Source: Candidatus Peregrinibacteria bacterium
Lineage (GTDB): Bacteria > Patescibacteriota > Gracilibacteria > UM-FILTER-43-11
Length of the DNA stretch: 64,000 nt
Direction: 5' to 3'
Assembly (NCBI GenBank): GCA_016699515.1
Contig: CP064978.1
Span: 558,001-622,000 of the forward strand
The notes beneath the pieces are model-generated. The model was not told the DNA's origin, made no database searches, and saw only the letters and a list, made by a program, of their open reading frames with translations. The position numbers and the translations under genes were made by a program. Below, piece by piece: positions 48,721-58,785 of the stretch. Each line of letters opens with the position of its first letter. The first letter of the stretch is position 1.

Positions 48721-50430
48721 TGATTCCATAAAACTCTCGGACTTTTTCAACTGCATTACCTTGCTTGATCCGTTCGGCGTCGGTGTCGGTGCGGACTTTC
48801 CATTCCAATTCGCCGTTTTCGAGCGTACGAGGAGAAATAACGATTCTTACTGGAATTCCGATCAAATCGGCGTCGTTTAATTTAATGCCGGGTCGTTCGT
48901 TGCGATCGTCGTAAAGCACTTCAATTCCCGCATTCGTGAGTTCTTGATAAAGAGTGTCGGATTGAGTTTGGCAGTCCCCAATCGATACCAAGTGCACTTG
49001 GTACGGTGCAATGTTTTTGGGCCAGATCATTCCCTTTTCATCGTGATGCACTTCAATGATCGTTCCCATGGTTCTGCCGACCCCAATGCCGTAGCACCCC
49101 ATGTAATACGGTTTGGCCTGCCCGTCTTGATCGGTGAACTCAGCGCGCTTCATTTTATTTGAATAATGCGTGCCCAGTTGAAAAATATTCCCCACTTCAA
49201 TTCCCCGATCCTCTTTCAATTCTTTTCCGTCTAAGCTTTTGTAGCCGGCCTGCGCCATTGCTATGTCCCCTTCTATGTCTGCTTGGTAATCGCGGTCAAT
49301 GTTTACGTTCAGCAGATCCTGATGTTTTGCATTGTTCCCGCCGTACATGTTTTTTACGGTGCGCAGGGAATCGTCTGCCACAATGATTAATTCAACGTCC
49401 GCTTGTTTTTTCTGTTTGATTCCGACGGGCGAAATGAAGCCCGGTTCGCTGCCCAACTTTTCACGGATGTCTTCGGCGGTGGCGGCGCTCAATTCAATAG
49501 ATCCGGTTTTGTGCTTCAGCTTGGTTTCGTTCACTTCGTAATCGCCGCGAATAACCGCTAGAATGTAGCGCCCTTTTCATCGATGTACATCACATCTTTT
49601 ATTTGTTGCCATAATGGCAGTCCGTGAAGCTTGGTGCCATCTTCCATGGTGTTTCCACGCTCAGCCTGAATCGGTTCCATTGGCTTAAGCGCTTCGTCAT
49701 TCATCATTTCCTTTTTAAAGACCGCTACATCTTCGTGCGCTGCGTACGTTCCATCGTCCGTGATCAAAAAGCGGCTTTCACCCACGTCGGCTCGTACCAC
49801 AAACTCGTGGCAGTATTCCCCGCCAATGTAGCCATTATCCGCTTCCACGATCGCGGCCTCTAACCCAAGTCGATTAAAAATTTGTTGATAGGTTTTCCCC
49901 ATTTTTTCGTATTCCAATGCAAAATCATGTTCGTCTTTGTGGAATGAATACGCATCTTTCATCAAAAACTCTCGTACGCGCAGCAACCCTCCTCGGGCCC
50001 TTTTTTCGTCACGAAACTTTTGTGAAAATTGATAAATATTAAAGGGGAGGTCTTTGTAGCTCACGTTGAATTTTCTGACCACATCCACCATCATTTCTTC
50101 GGCGGTTCCCCCCAAGGCAAATTGACCGCCGCGCTGATCTTCGATCGTCATCAGTTCAAATCCAACCGTGTTTGTGCGATTGGTTTCTTGCCACAATTCC
50201 AAAGGATGCAATACCGGAGTGATCATTTTTTGGGCTCCGGCTTTATCCATTTCCTCTTCGATGATTTTTACGATTTTGTCCTGCACCCGTATGCCCAGTG
50301 GCAAAAAATAGTAGCGACCCGCAACCGATTCACGAATGTACCCGGCTTGATAAAGCAATCGGTGACTCACCAATTTAATGTCGCTGGCCACTTCTTTAAC
50401 GGTCTTTCCAAATAAACTTGAATACTTCAT
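48713..50430 (-). CDS. proS: Prolyl-tRNA synthetase (frame broken)
   Basis: Class II synthetase of the bacterial type, ~572 residues. Starts at ATG 50430. Motif 1 and neighbours: YFLPLGIRVQDKIVKIIEEEM, AQKMITPVLHP, ELWQETNR. Motif 2: FSQKFRDEKRARGGLLRVREFLMKDAYSFH. Motif 3: CYGIGVGRTMGTIIEVHHDEKG. The anticodon-binding end is IAPYQVHLVSIG and LNDADLIGIPVRIVI. The insertion domain between motifs 2 and 3 is present (KQADVELIIVADDSLRTVKNM). One A is missing at 49574-49577, splitting the frame inside the insertion domain. The ATG at 50517 is an upstream in-frame codon in AT-rich DNA and is unlikely to be used. Confidence 0.96.
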
Positions 50431-50542
50431 TGCGGACTGGGGATTAGTGATTAAGAATTGAGCGCTGAGTTTGCAAAAGAATACGTAGATAGTAAACAAT
50501 TTCTTTATTGCCGACAAGCGCTATATTTGATACCATTTTTGC

Positions 50543-50974
50543 GTGAAATTCTATTCTATGATTGGTCGACTTCTTCTACTGGCTTTTGCCTTCATCATTC
50601 AATTTTATGTTGAGGTTAATGCCGTTTTTGCGCAAACCAACTTTGTTCCCCCCAGCGTTTTGCCTTCGCAGGATATTAACATTGGCGGCCGCGGGGACGC
50701 TTGTATTGGCTTGGCCACGATGATTCGCACCGGAGACATCCATTTGCGCAACATTCCTTGCTTTATCAAATATTTTACCCAGACCATCGCGGGTGTGGCC
50801 GGCACACTTGCCGTTTTATTTGTGATGATTGGGGGTTATTTGTATGTGGTGGGCCGTGATGATCAGAAAGACCAGGCTAAAAAGACCATCACCTATGCTC
50901 TGATCGGTTTGGCCGTTTCACTTTTGGCTTGGATTATAATCGATTTGGCTTTGCAGCTTGCAACCGAATCTTAA
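50543..50974 (+). CDS. VirB2-like pilin or small integral membrane protein
   Basis: A 143-residue protein. From the start at GTG 50543 or ATG 50558, LLLLAFAFIIQFYVEVNAVFAQ is a signal peptide. Then a short extracellular stretch with two cysteines (DACIGLA, NIPCFIKY), and two helices: FTQTIAGVAGTLAVLFVMIGGYLYVV and AKKTITYALIGLAVSLLAWIIIDLAL joined by a charged GRDDQKDQ loop. This matches the pilin/VirB2-like proteins common in Candidate Phyla Radiation genomes. No other type IV secretion gene is visible here. Possible promoter: TTGCCG 50508-50513 with TACCAT 50531-50536. Confidence 0.7.
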   Translation: MKFYSMIGRLLLLAFAFIIQFYVEVNAVFAQTNFVPPSVLPSQDINIGGRGDACIGLATMIRTGDIHLRNIPCFIKYFTQTIAGVAGTLAVLFVMIGGYLYVVGRDDQKDQAKKTITYALIGLAVSLLAWIIIDLALQLATES

Positions 50975-50983
50975 TTTTTTATT

Positions 50984-52248
50984 ATGAAAAAAAAGAAAAA
51001 CCCTGCGTCCCCTTCGTCACCCTTGGCCTTTTGGAGCGTTACCAAGGAAAAATTACTGAATTAAAAGAGCGTATTCGTTCATTGACGGATCAGGATGAAG
51101 TTCCTGAGCCCAGCGAAAAACCCGCTCTACGTGCTGCCGAAAAACCCGAACAAGTGGTACGGGTTATTTTGCCGGTGGGCTCTGCCATTAAGGCAACCGT
51201 AGCGGTTTTGGGCGTGATCGGTTTTGCCTATTTGCTGTTCTTTCTTAAGGACGTTTTGATTGTGTTTTTAGTGGCACTTTTTTTAGCAGCCGCATTTAAC
51301 CCTGCTGTTAATCGACTTGAGTCCCATCGCGTTCCGCGCTGGTTGGGAATTTTGATCCTTTACTTGGTGGTACTTGGAATCATTACGCTTGTTTTCACTT
51401 CTTTGGTACCGATCGTGGCGGAACAAGTAACTAATTTGGCCCTTTCGATCCGAGGCATGATTCAAAATATCGTTAGCGGACAATCCACCGATTCTCGCTT
51501 GATTCAATGGTTACAACCCTTGGTGAATCAGGTGTGGCAAAATATTGATCAAACCGAAATTTTAAATAGCCTTACCACCAGCCTTAGTCAATTGGGAACC
51601 AAGCTTACCGATTTTGCCGGCAACGCGATTGGGGCTATTTTTACAATTTTTAACGGAATTTTCAATTTGATCTTGGTTTTGATCATTACGTTTTTCATGG
51701 TGCTCAATCGACGTGGCAGCAATAGTTTTTTTCAATCGCTTTTCCCGGCTCGCTACTCACGCTACATTACCGAAAAAACCCAGCAAATCAGCGTTCGAAT
51801 TGGTGAATGGGTTCGCGGACAAGTGCTTTTGGCCTTGGCGATGGCTTTGCTTACGTTTATTGTCTTTTCCATCATCGGGCTTAACTTTGCACTCACCCTT
51901 TCCATGGTATCGGCGTTCGGGGAATTTTTGCCTTATTTGGGTCCTTTGATTACTTTTTTGTCGGCTGGCTTGATCGCATTGAATCAGGATCCGGTTTTGG
52001 TGTTATGGCTTATTCCGGCGTACGCTTTTATTCAGTTTCTTGAAGGTAACATTATGGTTCCCCTCATCATCGGTCGTTCGGTAGGAATGAGCCCAGTGGT
52101 GATCATGTTTTCTTTGCTTTCGGGGGCTACCTTGGGTGTTAAGCTCGGGGGAAGTTATGGTCTTGGGTTGGTTGGAATGATCATTGCAGTACCTGTTGCC
52201 AATATTATTTCTATCTTTGTCGAAGACTATACGGGGCGTAATAAATAG
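50984..52248 (+). CDS. AI-2E family transporter (PerM-like permease; frame broken)
   Basis: About 421 residues when joined; the real N-terminus starts at ATG 50984 (MKKKKNPASPSSPLAFW) and one A is missing in the A-run at 51049-51053. A short charged segment (ELKERIRSLTDQDE) precedes ~7 membrane helices. Family signatures: FLAAAFNPAVNRLESH, LGILILYLVVLGII, QTEILNSLTTSLSQLG, VRGQVLLALAMALLTFIV and the end GKIIAVPV-like MIIAVPVANII. Members are exporters of varied substrates; the autoinducer-2 function is not general. It starts 10 bases after the pilin gene. Confidence 0.9.
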
Positions 52249-52254
52249 CGCTAT

Positions 52255-52303
52255 CACTTATTATTTATTACGTATTACTTATTACGTATTACGTATTAAT
52301 TGT
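52255..52303. repeat. TTACGTATTACTTATTACGTATT iterated repeat
   Basis: Overlapping copies of TTATTACGTATTAC in the gap between the AI-2E transporter and queE. Similar TAATAAGTAATAAGTAAT words occur upstream of queF. Confidence 0.65.
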
Positions 52304-52327
52304 TGCATATCACTTAATCTTTTGCCC

Positions 52328-52969
52328 GTGCTCCTTAATGAAATCTTTTATAGTATTCAGGGTGAAGGCAAAAATCTGGGCAAGCCCAGCATTTTTGTGC
52401 GTTTGGGCGGCTGTAATTTAGCTTGCACGTGGTGTGATAGTAAATTCACCTGGCACCCTAAATACCAAGACAACCACCTTTCCGATCTGGGGAAAATTGT
52501 GGATGAAGTCAAAAAATATCCCTGTAAACATTTGGTGATCACCGGGGGCGAGCCCCTTCTTCAACAAAAGCAAATTGCTGGATTAATGAATTTGCTCCTG
52601 GGTTATACGGCCGAAATTGAAACCAACGGATCGGTGCCCTGCACCATCAATCGATATTTGACCCAAATCAATTGCTCGCCTAAACTCAGCAATTCGGGTA
52701 ACAAATCTTATAATCTCAAAATTTTGCCCACCAACAAAAAGGTGTTTTATAAATTTGTGGTTTGCAAAAAAACGGATCTTCAAGAAATCAAAGTTTATAT
52801 CAAAAAATGGAAAATCCCAGCGGAGCGCGTGTATTTAATGCCCGAGGGAATCACGCGCAAAGCGATTGAGGAAAAGTCGGAATGGTTGATTGACATCTGC
52901 AAACAGGAGGGGTATCACTTTACCACTCGACTGCATGTGCTAACCTACGGTGGTGAGCGGAAAAAATAA
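52328..52969 (+). CDS. queE: 7-carboxy-7-deazaguanine synthase QueE
   Basis: A radical SAM enzyme that converts CPH4 to 7-carboxy-7-deazaguanine in the queuosine/preQ0 pathway. GTG start at 52328 gives LLNEIFYSIQGEGKNLGKP, the typical QueE opening, followed by FVRLGGCNLACTWCDSKF with the CxxxCxxC cluster, KHLVITGGEPLLQQ and AEIETNGS. The distal part is FYKFVVCKKTDL and VYLMPEGITR. Length 213 residues, normal. queC follows 42 bases on, same strand. Confidence 0.93.
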   Translation: MLLNEIFYSIQGEGKNLGKPSIFVRLGGCNLACTWCDSKFTWHPKYQDNHLSDLGKIVDEVKKYPCKHLVITGGEPLLQQKQIAGLMNLLLGYTAEIETNGSVPCTINRYLTQINCSPKLSNSGNKSYNLKILPTNKKVFYKFVVCKKTDLQEIKVYIKKWKIPAERVYLMPEGITRKAIEEKSEWLIDICKQEGYHFTTRLHVLTYGGERKK

Positions 52970-53011
52970 CGACAAGGCGCGACGACGTCGTCGCACCTTC
53001 TGATCAGAATT

Positions 53012-53676
53012 ATGAGCAAGCAATCTACAGCACTGGTTTTGCATTCTGGCGGTCAAGATTCGACCACATGTCTGGCATGGGCGCTTCGGGAATTTAAGCA
53101 CGTTGAGCTGCTTAGTTTTGATTATGGTCAGCGTCATCAAATCGAACTCGAGGCCTCCAGGCAAATCGCGGAGCATCTCAATCTTGATCATAAGGTGATT
53201 GCCCTCCCCTTTTTTGCCGAACTGGGCAAAAATGCCCTCACGGATCATTCGGTTGAAGTCGATTCGGGAGATGCAGATCGCCTGCCTTCCACATTTGTTC
53301 CGGGGCGCAATTTGATTTTTTAACTGTAGCGGCCCAGTACGCTTATTCGCTTGGCATCACCAACCTGGTCACCGGCGTTTGCCAAACGGACTACAGCGGT
53401 TATCCCGATTGTCGTGAGGATTTTATTCAGTCTGCTCAGCAAACGTTGCGACTAGCCATGGAAACTCCGTTTACCATTCACACGCCCCTGATGCATTTAA
53501 CCAAGGCGGAAACCGTAAAAATGATGCAAAACTTGGGCCAGCTTGATCTTTTAAAATACTCGCACACCTGTTACGAAGGCAAACGCCCGGCCTGCGGAAA
53601 ATGCCCCGCTTGCCTGCTTCGATTAAAAGGATTTGAAGAGGCGGGTATTAAAGATCCAATTGCTTACGCAATTTAA
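53012..53676 (+). CDS. queC: 7-cyano-7-deazaguanine synthase QueC (frame broken)
   Basis: Makes preQ0 from CDG and ammonia with ATP. The PP-loop is VLHSGGQDSTTCLAWAL; FDYGQRHQIELEAS follows, then VPGRNLIF. After a T-run at 53316-53321 (6 Ts, 7 expected) the frame continues as LTVAAQYAYSLG, VTGVCQTDYSGYPDCR, LMHLTKAETVKMM, and the zinc cysteine cluster CYEGKRPACGKCPACLLR. Joined length ~221 residues is standard. It pairs with queE upstream. Confidence 0.94.
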
Positions 53677-53727
53677 GATTCAAGATGACAAGTCACTGGA
53701 ATACCGTATCGCTAATCAATAAAAGTT

Positions 53728-54401
53728 ATGACGAGGCACGAAACATTTTCCATTCACGTTGATTCCGCACTGGCCACGCTAGGTATTAAAATTCGTGCGG
53801 CGGTTATCACTAACCTTACCGTTTCCCGCGATTTGAGTGATGATTTGACGGCTCACTTGAATGGTCAGGTGGCGATTATCAACGGCAACCTTGAAGAGCG
53901 ACGGCGTGCACCCGTTTTGGAAGCCTATCGAGCGCTGTATTCCCAATTTTCGGAAGAGGCTATTCCCGCCGCGGAAGGCTTGCTGAACTTGATCGAATCT
54001 GGTGGCACACTACCCCGATTAATAACGTGGTGGCGTGTTATAACATTGTTTCTGCAGAAACAGGTTTAGCAATTGGAGCCCATAATCTGGACAAGATAAA
54101 AGGGAACGTAGTGATTCGCAAAACCAATGGTCATGAATCGTTCACTCCATTGGGCGGAAAGTCGACGGCTGTTCAAGCTGATAAATACGCTGCCGTCGAC
54201 GAGTCTGGTAAAATTATTTGCTGGATGGAAGTAAAACAATCAGATAAAACCAAGGTTATGCCCGGTGAAAACAGAGATATTCTGATTTACGTTCAGGGCA
54301 ATCCTGTATCTACCGATGAGGAGCTCGAGTCTGCACTTAACCAAGTATGCCAAAACATTTTACGGTTTTGTGCCTCGAATGCTACCATTCGCCTTGTGTG
54401 A
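53728..54401 (+). CDS. B3/B4 domain protein (PheRS beta-like; frame broken)
   Basis: About 225 residues when joined across a break near 54017-54022 (PRINNVVACYN is rebuilt by adding one base). The B3/B4 fold of phenylalanyl-tRNA synthetase beta is recognised by RAPVLEAYRALY, LPRINNVVACYNIVSAETGLAIGAH and the closing ICWMEVKQSDKT, VMPGENRDILIYVQGNP. Stand-alone B3/B4 proteins are often tRNA-binding or editing-like, but none of the classical editing motifs is evident. It follows queC by 52 bases. Confidence 0.75.
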
Positions 54402-54433
54402 TCCATTGTCATTAGTAACTTTTTTGTTTTATT

Positions 54434-54937
54434 ATGATTACCATCATTCAACCCAGCCTCAATCCCAACTCTAAAACCGCCGTGTTGTGCCACGAAGCCA
54501 TTAGTCAGTTCAAAAGCCGACAGATCACCCCTAGACTGATTGATTTTCGTAAGCTGGAACTGGAATTTTGCGATGGTCGGGCGTTTCACGAATACAACGA
54601 TTCGATCAAAGAGGCTTATCAATCCATTCAGGAATCTGAAATTGTTTTAATTGGCTGCCCGGTTTACTGTTGGTCCATTTCGGGCGTGCTTAAAAACTTT
54701 ATCGACATTACTGCCAAGGCGTTTGAAGGTAAAAAAATCGGAATCCTCGTGCAAGCCGGTAGCCCGTTTGCCTATCTGGCGTCGGCCGAACTGATGAAGA
54801 TCCTTTCATTCGAAGCCAATGCCACCACCGTGCAACCGATCGTCAAATCAAACATCAACGACTTTGATCATTCGGGGCTCAAGAGTAAAAAAGTGGAAGA
54901 GAAAATTATGCAGCTCTTGGATGCGCTACTCGCTTAA
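54434..54937 (+). CDS. NADPH-dependent FMN reductase/flavodoxin-like protein
   Basis: A 167-residue flavodoxin-fold oxidoreductase. ITIIQPSLNPNSKTAVLCHEAI contains the phosphate-binding P-x-x-N-S-K loop; VLIGCPVYCWSISGVLKNFIDI carries the typical PVYxxxxxGxLKNFID signature, and ILVQAGSPFAYLAS follows. It has no zinc or extra domain. It lies 32 bases after the B3/B4 gene; its end overlaps the convergent nucleotidyltransferase by 11 bases. Confidence 0.88.
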   Translation: MITIIQPSLNPNSKTAVLCHEAISQFKSRQITPRLIDFRKLELEFCDGRAFHEYNDSIKEAYQSIQESEIVLIGCPVYCWSISGVLKNFIDITAKAFEGKKIGILVQAGSPFAYLASAELMKILSFEANATTVQPIVKSNINDFDHSGLKSKKVEEKIMQLLDALLA

Positions 54938-55413
54938 ATGCTCAAGAATGTTTTTTACATCCTCCAAATCGGTGTCTCTTTGAATCTTCTTTTTGTAATC
55001 GACTAAATTTTGCCACGGTATGATGGGAATTTTTTTGCCGTAAATTTCTTTAACGGTGACCTCATTAAGATCGATGGCGTCCTTTCCCATTCCCCGGTTT
55101 GGTGATTGAATAATCGAGTTGTCTCACATCCACACAAATCAATTTCTTGCCCTTCAAATTCCAAAGTTGCCAAAAATAAATCGAACACTTCATCCTGATA
55201 CCGCGCGGGTCCGTAAATGATTTTCTCTTTTACCAAAGGCATTAACCTGTCAAAATCTCGATCTTTTATTTCGATGTCGATGTCATAAAGTGGACGATTC
55301 GATCCGTAGAGCCGTGCTGCAAAGCCACCCGAAATCCGAAATTGAATGTTGTTTTTTTCGAGCAAGTCAATGATCCAATGAAAGGCTGTTTCGGTATTTT
55401 GCATAAAACTCAT
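54927..55413 (-). CDS. Nucleotidyltransferase-fold protein (frame broken)
   Basis: About 162 residues when joined. FRISGGFAARLYGSNRPLYDIDIEI has the GG-x(9-13)-DxD nucleotidyltransferase signature, and GQEIDLCGCE could hold the third acidic residue. After a break near 55080-55090 the frame continues DAIDLNEVTVKEIYGKKIPI, IPWQNLVDYKKKIQRDTDLEDVKNILEHLSE, a tail typical of minimal-nucleotidyltransferase (MNT/AbiEii-like) proteins. It lacks a visible HEPN partner of MNT type next door, though a HEPN gene lies 1.5 kb away on the same strand. The MNT assignment is moderate. Confidence 0.7.
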
Positions 55414-55419
55414 GCGGAT

Positions 55420-55698
55420 TTAAGCGCTGGTTTCGTCGCCACAGGCGTATTGCCCGGTGGAATCGTATTTACATTGATACCCGCAGTAATGCTCAGCTAA
55501 TTCATTCCCCTGCGATTTTTCGGTTGCCCAGGTTTCACATTCCGCTTTGGTGTCAAAATCCTGCGCTTCGAAAACCGCTTCGCCCACGGTGGGCGCACCC
55601 TCGGGATAATAAAATCCCGTCCAACGAGCGCTTTGAGTTGAACAGGCGCTTAAATTGATAATGGCGATGGCGGCAAATGCCAAGAATTTTTTATTCAT
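55420..55698 (-). CDS. Small lipoprotein
   Basis: A 92-residue protein. MNKKFLAFAAIAIINLSACST is a lipoprotein signal with lipobox L-S-A-C; the mature part is acidic, with a WTGFYYPEG motif and four further cysteines (CETW, YCGYQCKYD, YACG). The spacing implies two disulfides. The family is unknown. It lies 6 bases before the nucleotidyltransferase gene in the direction of transcription, so they probably share a message. An Lgt-like gene is present at 30833. Confidence 0.8.
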   Translation of the reverse strand: MNKKFLAFAAIAIINLSACSTQSARWTGFYYPEGAPTVGEAVFEAQDFDTKAECETWATEKSQGNELAEHYCGYQCKYDSTGQYACGDETSA

Positions 55699-55709
55699 AG
55701 ACTATTAAG

Positions 55710-56147
55710 TTATTTTTTAATGGTGATTGCACCGATGATAAAATAAATGATTAAAAGCATTAACCAAAGCCCAATCGCCCCCACTTTTTCGGATCGCTCA
55801 TCGCATTCGCTGGTGGGCTGCATAATTTGTTCATGGCAATACCCGGGGTTCCCATCCATTACCCAAGGAATGGAATCGGGTGCACTGTCTATGCTCCACA
55901 TCACGCATACGGGCTCGGTTGCCTCGCACATCCAGCCATGCGGAATTACAAAGTGGGATAAAAGCGGGAACGCATGCCCGGTGATCGTGGGCAGAATCAT
56001 TGACCCATTAGGCAGGCCATCTTTGCTCAATGCTTTTATCGCCGGAAAATAAATCGTCAGATAAAAAATGCCCAGCACGATACAAATCACAACGGCTCGC
56101 ATTCCGCCGTATAGCCACCTTTTTTTGGGTTGAGTTGTTTTTTTCAT
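55710..56147 (-). CDS. Two-helix membrane protein with cysteine-rich extracytoplasmic loop
   Basis: A 145-residue protein: basic start, helix MRAVVICIVLGIFYLTIYF, an outer loop with four cysteines (WMCEATEPVCVM, YCHEQ, SECDE) and a final helix AIGLWLMLLIIYFIIGAITI. No family is recognised. It is 11 bases upstream of the lipoprotein gene, so the two are likely co-expressed in the envelope. Confidence 0.7.
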   Translation of the reverse strand: MKKTTQPKKRWLYGGMRAVVICIVLGIFYLTIYFPAIKALSKDGLPNGSMILPTITGHAFPLLSHFVIPHGWMCEATEPVCVMWSIDSAPDSIPWVMDGNPGYCHEQIMQPTSECDERSEKVGAIGLWLMLLIIYFIIGAITIKK

Positions 56148-56218
56148 AGGTAGAAATATTAGGATTCCAGTTTAGCACATTCCGCAAGTCCCTGTCCCGT
56201 CGTTGTTGGGTTTTTGGG

Positions 56219-56790
56219 TCATAGTTTATTTAAGATAAAATTTTGCCACTCGGTTTCTTTTCCGTTTATGAGTATTTCGCACGGTGTACTATTTATGTAG
56301 TCAAAACCCAGACTCTTAAGCAGTTCAATGCTGGCTTTATTTTCATTTAGTGCCCGAGCTGCTATTTTTTTGAAATTACCTTCGGTAAAGCCCACTTATT
56401 AACTTCATTGCTGACTTGTTTTGCAATTCCCTTACGCCAATAGTTTTTGTCGCCGATTAAAATTGAGTATTGTCCCGCTTTTTCACCCAGTTCTTTGGTT
56501 GTTTCAGCAATGGAGTTTATAGAAACGTTGCCTATCGCTTGTCCATTTAATTCAATCATCCAATTATATTCATCTAAGTTCTTCCTAATTTCTGAAATTC
56601 TTTCTTGTTCTTTGTTTATGGATGGTTCGCCAAATTCGGTGCCCATGTATTGAATCACTCCTAAATCGCTGGTCCATTTTAGGCTTTTTTCGGCATGTTC
56701 TAGCTTGGGTTCGGCTAATTTTAACCTACCGCTTGTGTAATCTGAAACTTCAAGTTCACGATAGTTTGGGTGATTTTCTTGGTAGCTCAT
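56219..56790 (-). CDS. GNAT-family N-acetyltransferase (frame broken)
   Basis: About 190 residues when joined. TSGRLKLAEPKLEHAEKSLKWTSD is a RimJ/RimL-like start, ELNGQAIGNVSI the central strands, and SILIGDKNYWRKGIAKQVSNEV has the acetyl-CoA loop YWRKGIA. Beyond the break at ~56387-56391 (one T short) the frame continues with FTEGNFKKIAARALNENKASIELLKSLGF, the classic NxxSxxxxxxxGF end. Substrate unknown; could be a protein, ribosomal or small-molecule acetyltransferase. Confidence 0.85.
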
Positions 56791-56884
56791 TTTGTTCTTA
56801 ATTACTAATATTTAATTTTAGTTTTTCTTCTTGCTAGTGCTTCGTCGTGCTCGTCGAGTTTTAGTTTGCGGGTCATGGTTTAAT

Positions 56885-57607
56885 TTAGCTGCTATTATTT
56901 TGTTCATCGATTTTATCTTCTTGTGGCTTTTTGAGCCTATATCTTTCCATTTGTTTTAAATGTATCACCGCAAATTTTGTATCTTCTTTACATTCTTCTT
57001 TTAATTGCTCGAACATAGTTGTCGAAAAGTTTGTTTTTGAGCTGAGCATATTTAGTATTTTTTCAACTATGTTAAATAATTTTTTTACTTCTTCGACTGC
57101 TATGTTAATATTTTTCTTTTTTTTATCTTCATGCGCTAAATATTGATTGCGATATACTTTAAGCTTTTCGATTAATTCTGCATTTACCGACATCATTTCG
57201 TCCAACTCTTCAAAGTCACTTTTTTTAAGCCCCTCATACTCTTTGGTAAGTTCATCAATAAATTCACGCTCCTGATTCGCTTCCTTAAAGTCATTACTGG
57301 ACAAATGTTTCGTGTTACTTTTAGCAAAGTTGATCAACTTGTTAATATGAAGTGACCCCTCGGCATTATCAAATATTTTTGCCAATTCCATTAATGAATG
57401 AATTTTAAGTCCGTATTCTAATGTGGAAAATAGTCCTTTATAATTACCCATCGTTTTCGCATTTTCTTCCGCTTTTTCTTCACCTAGTATGTTTTGGGCC
57501 TTAGATTCTTGTATTGCTTCGTAAACGTAAAAGGAACAAATTGAGTGGATGTAAATTTGCTTCAGTCGTTCTATGTATTTCTGAAATCGAATGAACCTTT
57601 TTGTCAT
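56885..57607 (-). CDS. HEPN-domain protein (AbiU2-like), candidate RNase effector
   Basis: A 240-residue, almost all-helical, Lys/Glu-rich and AT-rich protein. LKVYRNQYLAHEDKK at residues 149-163 carries the RX4-6H signature (R153, H159) of HEPN RNases; IHSLMELAKIFDNAEGSLHINKL is typical of the AbiU2-like HEPN group. The C-terminus is polar with no membrane segment. It is transcribed 23 bases behind the TPR/membrane gene, implying an operon. HEPN proteins often act as ribonuclease toxins in defence or toxin-antitoxin pairs; the RNase role is inferred from the motif. Confidence 0.7.
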   Translation of the reverse strand: MTKRFIRFQKYIERLKQIYIHSICSFYVYEAIQESKAQNILGEEKAEENAKTMGNYKGLFSTLEYGLKIHSLMELAKIFDNAEGSLHINKLINFAKSNTKHLSSNDFKEANQEREFIDELTKEYEGLKKSDFEELDEMMSVNAELIEKLKVYRNQYLAHEDKKKKNINIAVEEVKKLFNIVEKILNMLSSKTNFSTTMFEQLKEECKEDTKFAVIHLKQMERYRLKKPQEDKIDEQNNSS

Positions 57608-57630
57608 TTCCTTTTTGGGTGTTATTATAG

Positions 57631-58602
57631 TTAAGCTAAATGAATTCCTGCAACAATGGCCGATAACAACAGGATTAGTATCCAGAATTTAGCTTCTTTG
57701 TAGAATGTCTTTTTTTCCTTTTGGAATATGTATGATATCGATATTCCAAAAATCAAAAATATTAAGGCCATTTCCAGCATTAGTAGCATCATTTCTTTGA
57801 CTACTAAATTTTTGAGTACAATGTTTACATTTGTAAATATGAAACCCATTATTGCAACAAAAATACCTATGACCTCAATTAGTTTTCTTCTTTCTTCTTC
57901 AGTTTTTTCTGTAATTATTCCATCTATTTGTGCAATTTTTTTTTCGATTATTTTGTGGTCGTTTAGTCGATCGCCCAATGCCACCATAATATTATTAAAA
58001 ATCATATTACTTCCATAATGATCAAAATTTCTCATTTCTTGTAATTGATTTTCAGCCTCAAGAATTTTCCCATTAAGAATTTGCACGTCGAAATAGGTCT
58101 TTTCACGGTTAAAACTTGTATTACCAAAATCATTGTTAGATGGCTCGATTTTTACTGCTATCCTACATTCATCAATCGCCTTCTTGTAGTTCCCACTTTT
58201 ATTTAAGTAATGAGAATACGTATAGTGGAATTCTGGATTTGTGGGGTATTTTTTAACAATACTTTCGAAGTAGTCTGTGGCAAAACTACTATCCATTGAA
58301 AAATAATTTGCTATTATCTCCGATTTTACAAACTCTATTACTTCATTACTTTCGTCTTCGTCTTGAAATTCTTTGCTTAGTATTTTAATGAACTCTCCAG
58401 CATCGTTCTTTTCAAAGAGACGGCCAAATTCATATATATTTTCCCTCCAATCCTTTCGCCATTTTTTTGCTTCATAACAACCTAATGTTTTTTTAATATA
58501 TTTTACGTATTCCTCGAATTTCTTATATGCCCCACTCTCCCCCTGCAATTCTTTTTCGATTATAAGCTTTTTTATTTCATTAATTAGTACTGACTCTTGC
58601 AT
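57631..58602 (-). CDS. TPR-containing membrane protein, partner of the HEPN gene
   Basis: A 323-residue AT-rich protein. Residues ~1-215 are helical with TPR-like repeats (ATDYFESIVKKYPTNPEFHYTYSHYL, KSGNYKKAIDECRIAVKIEP, GKILEAENQLQEMRN). Three membrane helices end it: LIEVIGIFVAIMGFIFTNVNIVL, LLMLEMALIFLIFGISISYIF and FWILILLLSAIVAGIHL. The TPR part would face the cytoplasm. Its base composition and the HEPN neighbour set both apart from the GC-richer housekeeping genes, suggesting joint acquisition. No known system with this exact pair comes to mind. Confidence 0.65.
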   Translation of the reverse strand: MQESVLINEIKKLIIEKELQGESGAYKKFEEYVKYIKKTLGCYEAKKWRKDWRENIYEFGRLFEKNDAGEFIKILSKEFQDEDESNEVIEFVKSEIIANYFSMDSSFATDYFESIVKKYPTNPEFHYTYSHYLNKSGNYKKAIDECRIAVKIEPSNNDFGNTSFNREKTYFDVQILNGKILEAENQLQEMRNFDHYGSNMIFNNIMVALGDRLNDHKIIEKKIAQIDGIITEKTEEERRKLIEVIGIFVAIMGFIFTNVNIVLKNLVVKEMMLLMLEMALIFLIFGISISYIFQKEKKTFYKEAKFWILILLLSAIVAGIHLA

Positions 58603-58693
58603 GTTTTGCTGTCTTAATTTTATTCATTCTGCTTTTTTAATTTACCACATTCCCCTTTCTTAAGCCACTCTCATCGAATGCCCCTTTGCACCA

Positions 58694-58785
58694 TTATTAC
58701 TTGCGTAATATTACTTATTATTTATTATGGATTACCTATTAAAACGAAATCCTATATATTGCTAATAGCTAATAAGTAATAAGTA
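58694..58785. repeat. TAATAAGTAAT-type iterated repeat before queF
   Basis: Words such as TTACTTATTATTTATTATGG and GCTAATAAGTAATAAGTAATG run directly into the queF start codon at 58786, whose first codons (ATG AGT AAT CAA) continue the pattern. Confidence 0.65.
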
